Shown in pieces: positions 18,428 through 26,845 of a stretch of DNA of 64,000 nt. Within the stretch, counting starts at the first letter, position 1, and the number at the start of each line of letters is the position of its first letter. The position numbers were made by a program, and so were the translations under genes. Source of the DNA: an uncultured Prevotellaceae bacterium (GTDB lineage Bacteria; Bacteroidota; Bacteroidia; Bacteroidales; Bacteroidaceae); assembly GCA_947168045.1 (NCBI GenBank), contig CAMVKN010000008.1:25839-89838 (forward strand), given 5' to 3'. The notes below the pieces were generated by a model. That model ran no database searches, had not been told where the DNA came from, and saw nothing but the letters and a program-made list of their open reading frames with translations.

Positions 18428-18735
18428 CTATTCCCGTTGAATGTTACTTCGTGCTGAGTGCGCTGCTGTTCTTCATCGGCGTCTTTGGCTTCGTCACACG
18501 CCGCAACCTCATCGCCATGCTCATCTCGGTTGAGCTGGTGCTGAATGCTGTCGACATCAACTTCGCCGCCATCAACCGTCTGCTCTATCCCAATGGCATG
18601 GAGGGCATGTTCATGACGCTCTTCGTCATTGGCGTCGCAGCTGCTGAGAGCGCCGTGGCCATCGCCATTATCCTCAATGTGTATCGCCACTTCCGTAGCG
18701 ACAGCGTAGACAGTATTACTAACCTTAAGAACTAA
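18424..18735 (+). CDS. nuoK: NADH-quinone oxidoreductase subunit K
   Basis: 103 residues, three membrane helices. The conserved glutamates appear in MLISVELVLNAVDINF and AAAESAVAIAI. ATG 18424 (MTIPVECYF) overlaps the nuoJ stop; the track start at 18376 adds residues that do not belong to the family. Confidence 0.94.
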   Translation: MTIPVECYFVLSALLFFIGVFGFVTRRNLIAMLISVELVLNAVDINFAAINRLLYPNGMEGMFMTLFVIGVAAAESAVAIAIILNVYRHFRSDSVDSITNLKN

Positions 18736-18744
18736 GAGAAGATT

Positions 18745-20700
18745 ATGCAATACGGATATACCATTTTCATCCTTCTCCTGCCGCTGCTATCGTTCCTTGT
18801 CCTGGGACTGGCTGGCATGAAGATGAAGCACAAGGTGGCCGGACTCATCGGCACCTGTTCGCTCGGACTGGTCACGATTCTGTCGTACATCACGGCGTTC
18901 CAGTATTTCACTGCCGACCGTGTGAACGACATCCATCAGGCCATCATTCCCTTTAACTTCACGTGGCTGCCGTTGACCGACACGCTGCATTTCGACATGG
19001 GCATCCTGCTTGACCCCATCTCGGTGATGATGCTCATCGTCATCTCGACGGTCAGCCTCATGGTGCACATCTACTCCTTTGGCTACATGCATGGCGAGAA
19101 GGGCTTCCAGCGCTACTACGCCTTCCTGAGCCTGTTCACCATGTCAATGCTGGGCCTGGTGGTCGCCACGAACATCTTCCAGATGTACATGTTCTGGGAG
19201 CTGGTGGGCGTGAGCTCCTATCTGCTCATCGGTTTCTACTACCCCTTGAAGCCCGCCATTGCTGCCTCTAAGAAGGCATTCATTGTGACGCGCTTTGCCG
19301 ACATGTTCTTCCTCATCGGCATCTTGATGTTCGGCTTCTTCACCGATTCGTTCAGCTTCTCGTTTGCTGCCGACGTGCAGACGCTCAACGGCGCACAGGA
19401 GCTGGTGACCGTCGACCCGATGCGCGCCATTGCCTGTGGCGGATTCATCATCCCCACGGCCCTGACGCTGATGTTCATCGGCGGTGCCGGTAAGAGCGCC
19501 ATGTTCCCTCTGCACATCTGGCTGCCTGATGCCATGGAAGGCCCCACGCCTGTGTCGGCACTCATCCATGCTGCCACGATGGTGGTGGCTGGCGTGTTCC
19601 AGATTGCACGTATGTTCCCGCTGTGGATTCAGTACGCTCCCGAGACCATGAGCATCATCGTCTGGGTGGGTGTCTTCACCGCCTTCTATGCCGCTGCCGT
19701 GGCCTGTGCCCAGAGCGACATCAAGCGTGTGCTGGCCTTCTCCACCATCTCGCAGATTGCCTTCATGATGGTGGCACTGGGCGTCAGCCTGCCGGGCCAC
19801 GAGGCTATCCTTGACAACCACCAGCAGCTGGGCTACATGGCTGGCATGTTCCACCTGTTCACCCACGCCATGTTCAAGGCCTGTCTCTTCCTCGGTGCCG
19901 GTTGCATCATCCATGCCGTCCACAGCAACGAGATGTCGATGATGGGTGGCTTGCGCAAGTACATGCCCATCACGCACATCACGTTCCTCATCAGCTGTCT
20001 GGCCATTGCAGGCATCCCGCCGTTCTCAGGTTTCTTCTCCAAGGACGAGATTCTGACGGCCGCCATGCAGTACAGCCCTGTCGTGGGCTGGATTATGACG
20101 GGTGTAGCAGCCATGACCGCCTTCTACATGTTCCGTCTCTACTACGGCATTTTCTGGGGTACGGAGAACAAGGAAGCCCATGCCCACCACACGCCGCATG
20201 AGGCTCCTTGGACGATGACTTTCCCGCTCATCTTCCTCTCGGCTGTCACCATCCTCTGTGGCTTCCTGCCCTTCGGCCATTTCGTCAGTGCCAGCGGCCT
20301 GAGCTACGACATCCACCTCGACACGCAGATTGCCATCACGAGCGTGGTCATCGCTGTGTGCAGCATCGCACTGGCCACCTATATCTATAAAGGTGAGAAG
20401 CAGCCCATCGCCGACCGTCTGTACAAGACGTTCCCCCGTCTGCACCGTGCAGCCTACAAGCGCTTCTATCAGGACGAGATATGGCAGTTCGTCACCCACA
20501 AGATTATCTTCCGCTGCGTCTCCACGCCCATTGCCTGGTTCGACCGCCACGTTGTTGACGGCACGTTCAACTTCATGGCTTGGGGTGCCAACGAAGCTGG
20601 TGAGAGTATCCGCTGCTGGCAGAGTGGCGATGTACGCAAGTACGCCATCTGGTTCATCACCGGAGCTGTGGCACTGACGCTTTTCCTTCTCGCTTTGTAA
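18745..20700 (+). CDS. nuoL: NADH-quinone oxidoreductase subunit L
   Basis: 651 residues, an antiporter-like proton-pumping subunit with about 16 helices. Visible motifs include FWELVGVSSYLLIGFYY, the loop region KSAMFPLHIWLPDAMEGPTPVSALIHAATMV (in parts) and SDIKRVLAFSTISQ. A His-rich loop (HAHHTPHEAP) lies near residue 480. The C-terminal part corresponds to the long lateral helix. Confidence 0.95.
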   Translation: MQYGYTIFILLLPLLSFLVLGLAGMKMKHKVAGLIGTCSLGLVTILSYITAFQYFTADRVNDIHQAIIPFNFTWLPLTDTLHFDMGILLDPISVMMLIVISTVSLMVHIYSFGYMHGEKGFQRYYAFLSLFTMSMLGLVVATNIFQMYMFWELVGVSSYLLIGFYYPLKPAIAASKKAFIVTRFADMFFLIGILMFGFFTDSFSFSFAADVQTLNGAQELVTVDPMRAIACGGFIIPTALTLMFIGGAGKSAMFPLHIWLPDAMEGPTPVSALIHAATMVVAGVFQIARMFPLWIQYAPETMSIIVWVGVFTAFYAAAVACAQSDIKRVLAFSTISQIAFMMVALGVSLPGHEAILDNHQQLGYMAGMFHLFTHAMFKACLFLGAGCIIHAVHSNEMSMMGGLRKYMPITHITFLISCLAIAGIPPFSGFFSKDEILTAAMQYSPVVGWIMTGVAAMTAFYMFRLYYGIFWGTENKEAHAHHTPHEAPWTMTFPLIFLSAVTILCGFLPFGHFVSASGLSYDIHLDTQIAITSVVIAVCSIALATYIYKGEKQPIADRLYKTFPRLHRAAYKRFYQDEIWQFVTHKIIFRCVSTPIAWFDRHVVDGTFNFMAWGANEAGESIRCWQSGDVRKYAIWFITGAVALTLFLLAL

Positions 20701-20712
20701 TAACGTGACAGC

Positions 20713-20752
20713 GTGATAACGAAATAACGTAATAACGATATAACGAAAAAAC
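20713..20752 (+). repeat. Octamer tandem repeat before nuoM
   Basis: GTGATAAC, GAAATAAC, GTAATAAC, GATATAAC and GAAAAAAC are consecutive 8-bp units and end 4 bp before the nuoM ATG at 20757. They fill the whole 56-bp spacer after nuoL except a few bases. Confidence 0.8.
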
Positions 20753-20756
20753 GACA

Positions 20757-22280
20757 ATGAATATATTAAGTCTATTCGTTCTGATTCCCGCCCTGATGCT
20801 ACTGGGATTGTGGCTTGCCAAGAATCTCAATCAGGTGCGTGGCGTGATGGTGGCCGGAGCCAGCTGCCTGCTGGTACTCAGCATCGGTCTCACCATCTGG
20901 TTCATCCAGCAGCGCTCTGCCGGCAATGATGCTGAGATGCTGCTCACTGCCAGCGTCGACTGGTTCAAGCCGTTGAATATCAAATACGCCGTGGGCGTCG
21001 ATGGCATCAGCGTGGTCATGCTGCTGCTGTCCAGCATCATCGTCTTCACCGGCACCTTTGCCTCATGGCAGCTGAAGCCCCTCACCAAGGAGTATTTCCT
21101 CTGGTTCACCCTTCTCTCAACGGGTGTGTTCGGCTTCTTCATCTGCACCGACATGTTCACCATGTTCATGTTCTACGAGGTAGCCCTCATCCCCATGTAC
21201 CTGCTCATCGGCGTGTGGGGCTCGGGCCACAAGGAGTATTCAGCCATGAAGCTCACGCTGATGCTGATGGGCGGTTCGGCTCTGCTCATCCTTGGCATCC
21301 TGGGCATCTATTACTTCAACGGCGTCTATAGCGGCGAGTTCACCATGAACGTCAACGAGATTGCCAAGACCTCGCATGCCATCCCCGTAGGCATCCAGAA
21401 TGCTTTCTTCCCCTTCATCTTCATTGGCTTCGGTGTGCTGGGAGCCCTCTTCCCGTTCCACACATGGAGCCCCGATGGTCATGCCTCTGCGCCTACGGCC
21501 GTGTCGATGCTCCACGCTGGTGTGCTGATGAAGCTGGGTGGCTATGGCTGCTTCCGCGTGGCCATGTACCTGCTGCCCGAGGCCGCTCAGGAGCTGTCGT
21601 GGATTTTCATCATCCTCACCACCATCTCGGTGGTCTATGGCGCCCTGTCAGCCTGCGTGCAGACCGACCTGAAGTACATTAACGCCTACTCGTCGGTGAG
21701 CCACTGCGGACTGGTGCTCTTCGCCATCCTGATGATGAACAAGACGGCATGCACGGGTGCCATCCTGCAGATGTTGTCGCACGGTTTGATGACGGCCCTC
21801 TTCTTTGCCCTCATCGGTATGATTTACGGTCGTACCCACACCCGCGACATCCGTCAGCTGGCAGGTCTGATGAAGATTATGCCGTTCCTCGCTGTCGGCT
21901 ATGTCATTGCTGGTCTGGCCAACCTTGGCTTGCCGGGCTTCTCAGGCTTCATTGCTGAGATGACCATCTTCGTAGGCTCCTTCGGTGCCGACCCCGTCAG
22001 CGGCGACCCGAACATCGGTTTCCGCATGGTGGCCACCATCATCGCATGTATGTCGATTGTCGTCACCGCAGTCTACATTCTGCGCGTCGTCGGCAAGATT
22101 CTCTATGGCGAGGTGGAAAACAAGCACTTCCTTGAGCTGACCGATGCCACTTGGGACGAGCGCGTCGCTGTCATCTGCCTCATCTTCTGTGTGGCAGGAC
22201 TGGGTACGTTCCCCTTCTGGGTGAGCAACGTCATCTCGCCGTCGGCCGGGAACATTCTGCAATCTATCGGAGTAATGTAA
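20757..22280 (+). CDS. nuoM: NADH-quinone oxidoreductase subunit M
   Basis: 507 residues, an antiporter-like subunit. The conserved glutamate region FMFYEVALIPMYLLIGVWG, the FPFHTWSPDGHASAPTAVSM loop and DLKYINAYSSVSHCGLV identify NuoM/ND4. The stop codon at 22278-22280 touches the left terminal inverted repeat of the 164-bp element that separates it from nuoN. Confidence 0.95.
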   Translation: MNILSLFVLIPALMLLGLWLAKNLNQVRGVMVAGASCLLVLSIGLTIWFIQQRSAGNDAEMLLTASVDWFKPLNIKYAVGVDGISVVMLLLSSIIVFTGTFASWQLKPLTKEYFLWFTLLSTGVFGFFICTDMFTMFMFYEVALIPMYLLIGVWGSGHKEYSAMKLTLMLMGGSALLILGILGIYYFNGVYSGEFTMNVNEIAKTSHAIPVGIQNAFFPFIFIGFGVLGALFPFHTWSPDGHASAPTAVSMLHAGVLMKLGGYGCFRVAMYLLPEAAQELSWIFIILTTISVVYGALSACVQTDLKYINAYSSVSHCGLVLFAILMMNKTACTGAILQMLSHGLMTALFFALIGMIYGRTHTRDIRQLAGLMKIMPFLAVGYVIAGLANLGLPGFSGFIAEMTIFVGSFGADPVSGDPNIGFRMVATIIACMSIVVTAVYILRVVGKILYGEVENKHFLELTDATWDERVAVICLIFCVAGLGTFPFWVSNVISPSAGNILQSIGVM

Positions 22281-22444
22281 AAGCCCACCCAAGCCCTCCC
22301 CAAGGGAGGGATGTTGAGATAGATATTCTATCGTGGTGGAATAACATTCATAGATACTAAATAAATAGATTATTAATGACTTAATAAAAGGAGCACCCAA
22401 ATGTGATTAAACATCCCTCCCTTGGGGAGGGCTTGGGTGGGCTT
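22281..22444. mobile_element. 164-bp MITE-like element with perfect 35-bp terminal inverted repeats
   Basis: AAGCCCACCCAAGCCCTCCC... (22281-22315) is the exact reverse complement of 22410-22444. Each arm also folds on itself (CCCTCCC-CAA-GGGAGGG). The AT-rich core of 94 bp has no gene. It fills the spacer between nuoM and nuoN, beginning right after the nuoM stop and ending 6 bp before the nuoN ATG. The right arm translates in frame as KHPSLGEGLGGL, which explains the too-long track ORF. Confidence 0.8.
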
Positions 22445-22450
22445 TATAAT

Positions 22451-23920
22451 ATGAATTATAGTCAATTCCTAAACATGATTCCCGAGGCAACCCTTGTGTT
22501 GGCCTTGATTATCGTCTTCTGTGCTGACTTTGCATTGCACAAGAGTGAGCGCAAGAACTTCACCCTTGGTGTGCTGACAGGTGCCCTGCTCCTGTGCCAG
22601 CTGGTGCCCTGCTTCATCGCAGAGCCGGCCCAGGCCTTTGGCGGCATCTACGTCACCACACCCATTGTCTCCGTGATGAAGACCATCCTCACCGCCGGCA
22701 CGTTCATCGTCGTGGTGATGTCACAGGCATGGATAGCCTCTTCCACCCCCGCCAAAGGAGGGGAGAGCAGACCCATAAGGTTTGCCGGTGAGTACTACAT
22801 GCTGCTGATTTCAACCCTGCTGGGCATGTATATGATGCTGTCGGCAGGCTCGTTCCTCATGTTCTTCCTCGGACTGGAGATGGCCTCCGTGCCCATGGCG
22901 TGCCTCGTGGCCTTCGACAAGAAGAAAAAGGACAGTGCCGAGGCAGCCGCCAAGTACATCCTCATGGCTACGTTCAGCAGTGGCGTGATGCTCTTCGGCA
23001 TCTCGTTCATCTATGCCGCCACCGGCTCGCTCTATTTCGACAACGTGGCAGCCGCCATCACGGCATCGCCGCTGAGCATCGTCGGCATGGTGTTCTTCTT
23101 CAGCGGACTGGGCTTCAAGATTTCGCTCGTGCCCTTCCACTTCTGGACGGCCGACACCTATCAAGGGGCACCGACACCCGTCACGGGCTATCTCAGCGTC
23201 GTGTCGAAGGGTGCCGCCACGCTCACCCTGGCCATCATCCTTGTCAAGGTGTTTGGAGCCATGGCTCACTGGTGGCAGCCCATGCTCTGGGTGGTCATCA
23301 TGGCCACTATCACCGTGGGCAACCTGATGGCTATCCGCCAGACCGAGCTGAAGCGCTTCATGGCCTTCTCCTCTATCTCGCAGGCTGGCTACATCATGCT
23401 GGCCGTCATCGGTGCTGACCCCGCAACGTCGCAGACAGCCCTGACATTCTACGTCCTCGTCTATGTCGTGGCTAACATGTCAGTGTTCTCCGTCATCAGT
23501 GCCGTCGAGCACCGTGCCGGGGCTGGCACGCAAATGTCGGCTTACAATGGACTCTACCAGACCAACCCGAAGCTGGCCTTCATCATGACCATTGCCCTCT
23601 TCTCACTGGCAGGCATTCCGCCGTTTGCAGGCATGTTCTCGAAGTTCTTCGTCTTCATGGCGGGTGTCAACGGACAGGATGCACATCCTTTCTGGCCCTA
23701 CTTCGTGGTGTTCATCGCCCTTATCAACACGGTCATCAGCCTCTACTACTACCTGCTCATCGTGAAGGCCATGTACATCAAGCCTGAGGAGCACCCCCTG
23801 CCCACCTTTGCACATGGCAAGGCCATCAACGCCTCATTGGCCATCTGCACCGCAGGTATCCTCATCTTCGGTGTCTGCTCTTGCATCTACGAATGGATTT
23901 CAAAGGCCGCCGGCATGTAG
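22451..23920 (+). CDS. nuoN: NADH-quinone oxidoreductase subunit N
   Basis: 489 residues from ATG 22451 (MNYSQFLNM); the track start at 22403 lies inside the upstream repeat. Family features include GLEMASVPMACLVAF, GLGFKISLVPFHFWTADTYQGAPTPV (in parts) and ELKRFMAFSSISQAGYI. Near residue 98 the loop IASSTPAKGGESRPIRFAGE is longer than I expect and is encoded by DNA resembling the G/C-rich hairpin repeat family (CCCCCGCCAAAGGAGGGG). It is the last gene of the operon. Confidence 0.93.
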   Translation: MNYSQFLNMIPEATLVLALIIVFCADFALHKSERKNFTLGVLTGALLLCQLVPCFIAEPAQAFGGIYVTTPIVSVMKTILTAGTFIVVVMSQAWIASSTPAKGGESRPIRFAGEYYMLLISTLLGMYMMLSAGSFLMFFLGLEMASVPMACLVAFDKKKKDSAEAAAKYILMATFSSGVMLFGISFIYAATGSLYFDNVAAAITASPLSIVGMVFFFSGLGFKISLVPFHFWTADTYQGAPTPVTGYLSVVSKGAATLTLAIILVKVFGAMAHWWQPMLWVVIMATITVGNLMAIRQTELKRFMAFSSISQAGYIMLAVIGADPATSQTALTFYVLVYVVANMSVFSVISAVEHRAGAGTQMSAYNGLYQTNPKLAFIMTIALFSLAGIPPFAGMFSKFFVFMAGVNGQDAHPFWPYFVVFIALINTVISLYYYLLIVKAMYIKPEEHPLPTFAHGKAINASLAICTAGILIFGVCSCIYEWISKAAGM

Positions 23921-23992
23921 CCACTGCCATTACCACTGTCTTTGTCACGACTGAGCACGGATAGAAACGTTTCAGCACGGACAAGAATCGAG

Positions 23993-24029
23993 TAGGAGGT
24001 GAATACAAATCAGATGTATTCACCTCCTA
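23993..24029 (+). terminator. Terminator-like hairpin after nuoN
   Basis: TAGGAGGTGAATACA and TGTATTCACCTCCTA form a perfect 15-bp stem with a 7-nt loop. The T-tract after it is weak (TTCGGTTTCC). Confidence 0.65.
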
Positions 24030-24056
24030 TTCGGTTTCCTTCATATCAATTGCCCT

Positions 24057-24147
24057 TTCTCGCGCAGAGGCGCAGAGTATTCTATGTTTTCGCCGAGTTA
24101 TCAAGCCTTGTGAAGAGTTTCCAGATGCGGCCGGAACGGTCGCAGCG
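24057..24147 (+). repeat. Left arm of a long inverted repeat in the 24-kb repeat island
   Basis: TCGCGCAGAGGCGCAGAGTA followed by TTCGCCGAGTT and GCCGGAACG recurs as an imperfect reverse complement at 24617-24713. A third partial copy (TTCTCGCGCAGAGTCGCAGA) in direct orientation starts at 24546. Confidence 0.75.
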
Positions 24148-24326
24148 GCACTTTACGAGCATAACTCCATGCCTGGCGAAATTATCTCCATGCCTGGCTG
24201 TCGTAAGTCGCGACTTTTCTCGCGTGCGCGCGTAGGCCACGCTAAGTGACATGCAAAAAAAATGGGGACGATTCGGGGGTACCCCGAAAGAAACAGCTGA
24301 AAACCCCAGTGTTTCTGCATGCTTTT

Positions 24327-24381
24327 ACAAAATATACATTTTTACATTTTACATTTTATACATTTTACATTTTACATTTTG
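24327..24381 (+). repeat. TTTACAT heptamer tract, left copy
   Basis: A run of TTTACAT-type units bounded by ACAAAATATAC and CATTTTG. Its reverse complement, 16 bp longer, lies at 24752-24822. Confidence 0.8.
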
Positions 24382-24463
24382 CTACTCTCAACGTTCCCTT
24401 TCCACCCTTCGTCCTGCATACCCTGCTCGCGCAGCGTCCCTATAGTGGGGAGGGTAATTTTTT

Positions 24464-24514
24464 TTAATATATTATATATATTAATATTATATATTAATAT
24501 ATATAATATATTAA
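24464..24514. repeat. All-A/T near-perfect 51-bp palindrome
   Basis: TTAATATATTATATATATTA... pairs with its mirror at 24 of 25 positions around a 3-nt centre. It contains no G or C and could extrude as a cruciform. Confidence 0.8.
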
Positions 24515-24616
24515 TTTAAGTTTCGGTAGTTTTGCTTGGTCTTTCTTCTCGCGCAGAGTCGCAGAGTTACGCATGAAGTCGCTTTAGGATGATATTTTTT
24601 TGGATAGGTGTTTTAG

Positions 24617-24713
24617 GAGGATGCGATCGTTCCGGTCGCCTCTGGGAACTCTGCTCATGAATTGAAAACTCGGCGAAGACATCATATACTCTGCGCCTCT
24701 GCGCGAGAATAGA
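24617..24713 (-). repeat. Right arm of the long inverted repeat in the 24-kb island
   Basis: Reverse complement of 24057-24147 with scattered mismatches and one shorter middle section. It interleaves with the TTTACAT pair rather than nesting with it. Confidence 0.7.
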
Positions 24714-24751
24714 GAGCTTCAGAAACTTGAACAATGATAACTAAAACATAC

Positions 24752-24822
24752 CAAAATGTAAAATGTAAAATGTATAAAATGTAAAATGTAAAATGTATAA
24801 AATGTAAAAATGTATATTTTGT
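24752..24822 (-). repeat. ATGTAAA heptamer tract, right copy
   Basis: Reverse complement of the 24327-24381 tract, with the same outer ends but 16 bp of extra repeat units. The rest of 23921-24958 holds no supported gene; track ORFs in it are translations of repeats. Confidence 0.8.
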
Positions 24823-24902
24823 ATATTGTGGATGCAACTTATGCGCGTACGTGCCCGTACACACGGGCTGAGACAGGCAAAGATGCAAATGCCTGTAGCA
24901 CC

Positions 24903-24931
24903 AAAAAAGGCTACAACATGATGTTGCAGCC
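24903..24931 (-). terminator. Terminator of mscL
   Basis: GGCTACAACA-TGA-TGTTGCAGCC forms a hairpin with one mismatch; on the minus strand it is followed by TTTTTT. It lies 28 bp beyond the mscL stop. Confidence 0.8.
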
Positions 24932-24958
24932 TCTTGTCATTGCTGATGCAGGTTGTCT

Positions 24959-25387
24959 TTACTTCTTCTTCAGCAGGTCACGAATCTCGGTGAGCAGCTC
25001 TTCCTGCGAGGGTCCCTTCGGTGCCTCAGGAGCAGGAGCCTCTTCCTTCTTCTTGTTCAGCTTGTTGACGCCCTTGATCATCAAGAAAATACAGAAAGCG
25101 ATGATGAGGAAGTCAACCACATTCTGGATGAACGAGCCATAGGCAAACACCGAGCCCATGCCCTTGGCGTCAGCCAGCGGCGTGCCCTCGGGAATACCGT
25201 CCGACAGGGCGACATAGAGATTGGTAAAGTCGGCATTGCCCAGCACCTTACCTACGAGCGGCATAATGATGTCGTCGACCAGCGAGCTGACAATCTTACC
25301 AAAGGCACCGCCGATGATCACACCGACAGCCATGTCCATTACGTTGCCCTTCACGGCAAACTCTTTGAATTCCTTAATAAATCCCAT
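24959..25387 (-). CDS. mscL: Large-conductance mechanosensitive channel
   Basis: 142 residues. The N-terminal helix and first pore helix read [31 protein letters not shown] (in parts), and the second membrane helix is [20 protein letters not shown], followed by a cytoplasmic helix [14 protein letters not shown]. It is a homopentameric inner-membrane valve that opens under hypo-osmotic stress. It has its own promoter and terminator. Confidence 0.96.
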   Translation of the reverse strand: MGFIKEFKEFAVKGNVMDMAVGVIIGGAFGKIVSSLVDDIIMPLVGKVLGNADFTNLYVALSDGIPEGTPLADAKGMGSVFAYGSFIQNVVDFLIIAFCIFLMIKGVNKLNKKKEEAPAPEAPKGPSQEELLTEIRDLLKKK

Positions 25388-25532
25388 AGTTCTTAATGTT
25401 AAAAGTTGATGTATAATGTTTGATGGTTATTTTGTCATCTTTACCTTGCAATAAGCCCCCGAAAAGATTGATATGAAGCAATAATCGGTGCCGTTTTTCA
25501 TTTTTCAATTTTATTAAGACTGATTTATGATG

Positions 25533-25540
25533 CAAATATA
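25533..25540 (-). promoter_or_regulatory. Promoter -7 element of mscL
   Basis: Reads TATATTTG followed by CATC on the minus strand, about 145 bp upstream of the mscL ATG, giving a long leader. It is only 12 bp from the divergent gapA element. Confidence 0.45.
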
Positions 25541-25552
25541 GGAATTTTTTTG

Positions 25553-25560
25553 TAACTTTG
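25553..25560 (+). promoter_or_regulatory. Promoter -7 element of gapA
   Basis: TAACTTTG, 83 bp upstream of the gapA ATG. It matches TAnnTTTG; no clear -33 TTTG at the right distance. Confidence 0.55.
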
Positions 25561-25643
25561 TGCCCGAAAACAGGAAAAAATGCATTTTGTAAGTAAAAAA
25601 ATGATTTTTCGCGATTTATTCATTCAATAACAAACAAAAAACA

Positions 25644-26669
25644 ATGACAAAAGTTGCTATTAACGGCTTCGGCCGTATCGGTCGCCTCGCATTCCGTCAG
25701 ATGTTCGAGGCTGAAGGTTATGAAGTGGTCGCCATCAACGACCTGACCAGCCCGAAGATGCTGGCTCACCTGCTGAAGTATGACACCGCTCAGGGTGGTT
25801 TCTGCGGCAAGTTCGGTGAGAACAAGCACACGGTTGACTGCACCGATAACTCAATCATCGTCGACGGCAAGGAGATTACCATCTACGCCGTGCCCAACGC
25901 TGCCGAGCTGCCCTGGGGCGAGCTCAACGTTGACGTTGTGCTGGAGTGCACTGGCTTCTACACCTCAAAGGAGAAGGCCAGCGCCCACATCAAGGCTGGT
26001 GCCAAGAAGGTTGTCATCTCCGCTCCTGCCGGCAATGACCTGCCCACCATCGTCTACAACGTGAACCACACCACACTGACTCCCGCCGACACCGTCATCA
26101 GCGCTGCCAGCTGCACCACCAACTGCCTGGCTCCCATGACGAAGGCCCTGAACGACTTCGCTCCCATCCAGAGCGGCATCATGACCACCGTGCACGCCTA
26201 CACTGGCGACCAGATGATTCTCGACGGTCCTCAGCGCAAGGGTGACGTGCAGCGCGCACGTGCCGGTGCTCAGAACATCGTTCCCAACTCAACGGGTGCT
26301 GCCAAGGCTATCGGTCTGGTGATTCCCGAGCTCAACGGCAAGCTCATCGGTGCTGCCCAGCGCGTTCCCACGCCCACTGGCTCAACCACCATCCTGCACG
26401 CTGTGGTGAAGGGTGAGGTCACTGTCGAGGGCATCAACGCTGCCATGAAGGCTGCCACCAACGAGAGCTTCGGCTACACCGAGGAGAAGCTCGTCAGCAG
26501 CGACATCATCGGCATGAAGTTCGGTTCGCTCTTCGATGCCAACCAGACCATGGTCAGCAAGATTGGCGACGGCAACTCGCTCGTTCAGGTTGTCAGCTGG
26601 TACGACAACGAGAACAGCTACACCTCACAGATGGTTCGCACCATCAAGTACCTGGCTGAGCTGAAATAA
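25644..26669 (+). CDS. gapA: Glyceraldehyde-3-phosphate dehydrogenase, type I
   Basis: 341 residues. NAD-binding [10 protein letters not shown] at the start, an aspartate in INDLTSP that favours NAD over NADP, catalytic [10 protein letters not shown] (Cys157) and the downstream HAYTGDQ histidine region. It oxidises glyceraldehyde-3-phosphate to 1,3-bisphosphoglycerate in glycolysis. The gene stands alone with its own promoter and strong terminator, and codon use is strongly biased toward C-ending codons, as expected for a highly expressed gene. Confidence 0.97.
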   Translation: MTKVAINGFGRIGRLAFRQMFEAEGYEVVAINDLTSPKMLAHLLKYDTAQGGFCGKFGENKHTVDCTDNSIIVDGKEITIYAVPNAAELPWGELNVDVVLECTGFYTSKEKASAHIKAGAKKVVISAPAGNDLPTIVYNVNHTTLTPADTVISAASCTTNCLAPMTKALNDFAPIQSGIMTTVHAYTGDQMILDGPQRKGDVQRARAGAQNIVPNSTGAAKAIGLVIPELNGKLIGAAQRVPTPTGSTTILHAVVKGEVTVEGINAAMKAATNESFGYTEEKLVSSDIIGMKFGSLFDANQTMVSKIGDGNSLVQVVSWYDNENSYTSQMVRTIKYLAELK

Positions 26670-26692
26670 GCACTATCCAGTGTCATTCTAAG

Positions 26693-26729
26693 AAAAGCCG
26701 TCCTGCAGTTGCAGAACGGCTTTTCTTTT
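26693..26729 (+). terminator. Terminator of gapA
   Basis: AAAAGCCGT-C-CTGCA and TGCAG-A-ACGGCTTTT form a hairpin with a short loop, followed by CTTTTA. Confidence 0.85.
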
Positions 26730-26730
26730 A

Positions 26731-26845
26731 GTGTAGAGTGTATAGTGCAGAGTTGAGAGTTTGCTACCGCATTTCATGGGGTGCGCAGCCATATAGGTGA
26801 TTTGTGGTGGCGGTAGCAAACTCTACACTCTACACTCTACACTAA
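26731..26845. repeat. Inverted heptamer repeat element between gapA and the AGCS gene
   Basis: GAGTTTGCTACCGC (26757-26770) and GCGGTAGCAAACTC (26810-26823) pair perfectly. Outside them are opposing heptamer series: GTGTAGA, GTGTATA, GTGCAGA, GTTGAGA on the left and ACTCTAC units on the right. The right series runs into the AGCS gene and supplies its stop codon. Confidence 0.8.

Noticed and set aside
19144-19977. 277-residue minus-strand ORF inside nuoL
   Set aside because: It is the antisense shadow of nuoL with a His/Glu-rich chance composition.
24246-24519. Small plus-strand ORFs in the 24-kb island
   Set aside because: They translate TTTACAT repeats and AT palindrome sequence and have no promoter or protein-like composition.
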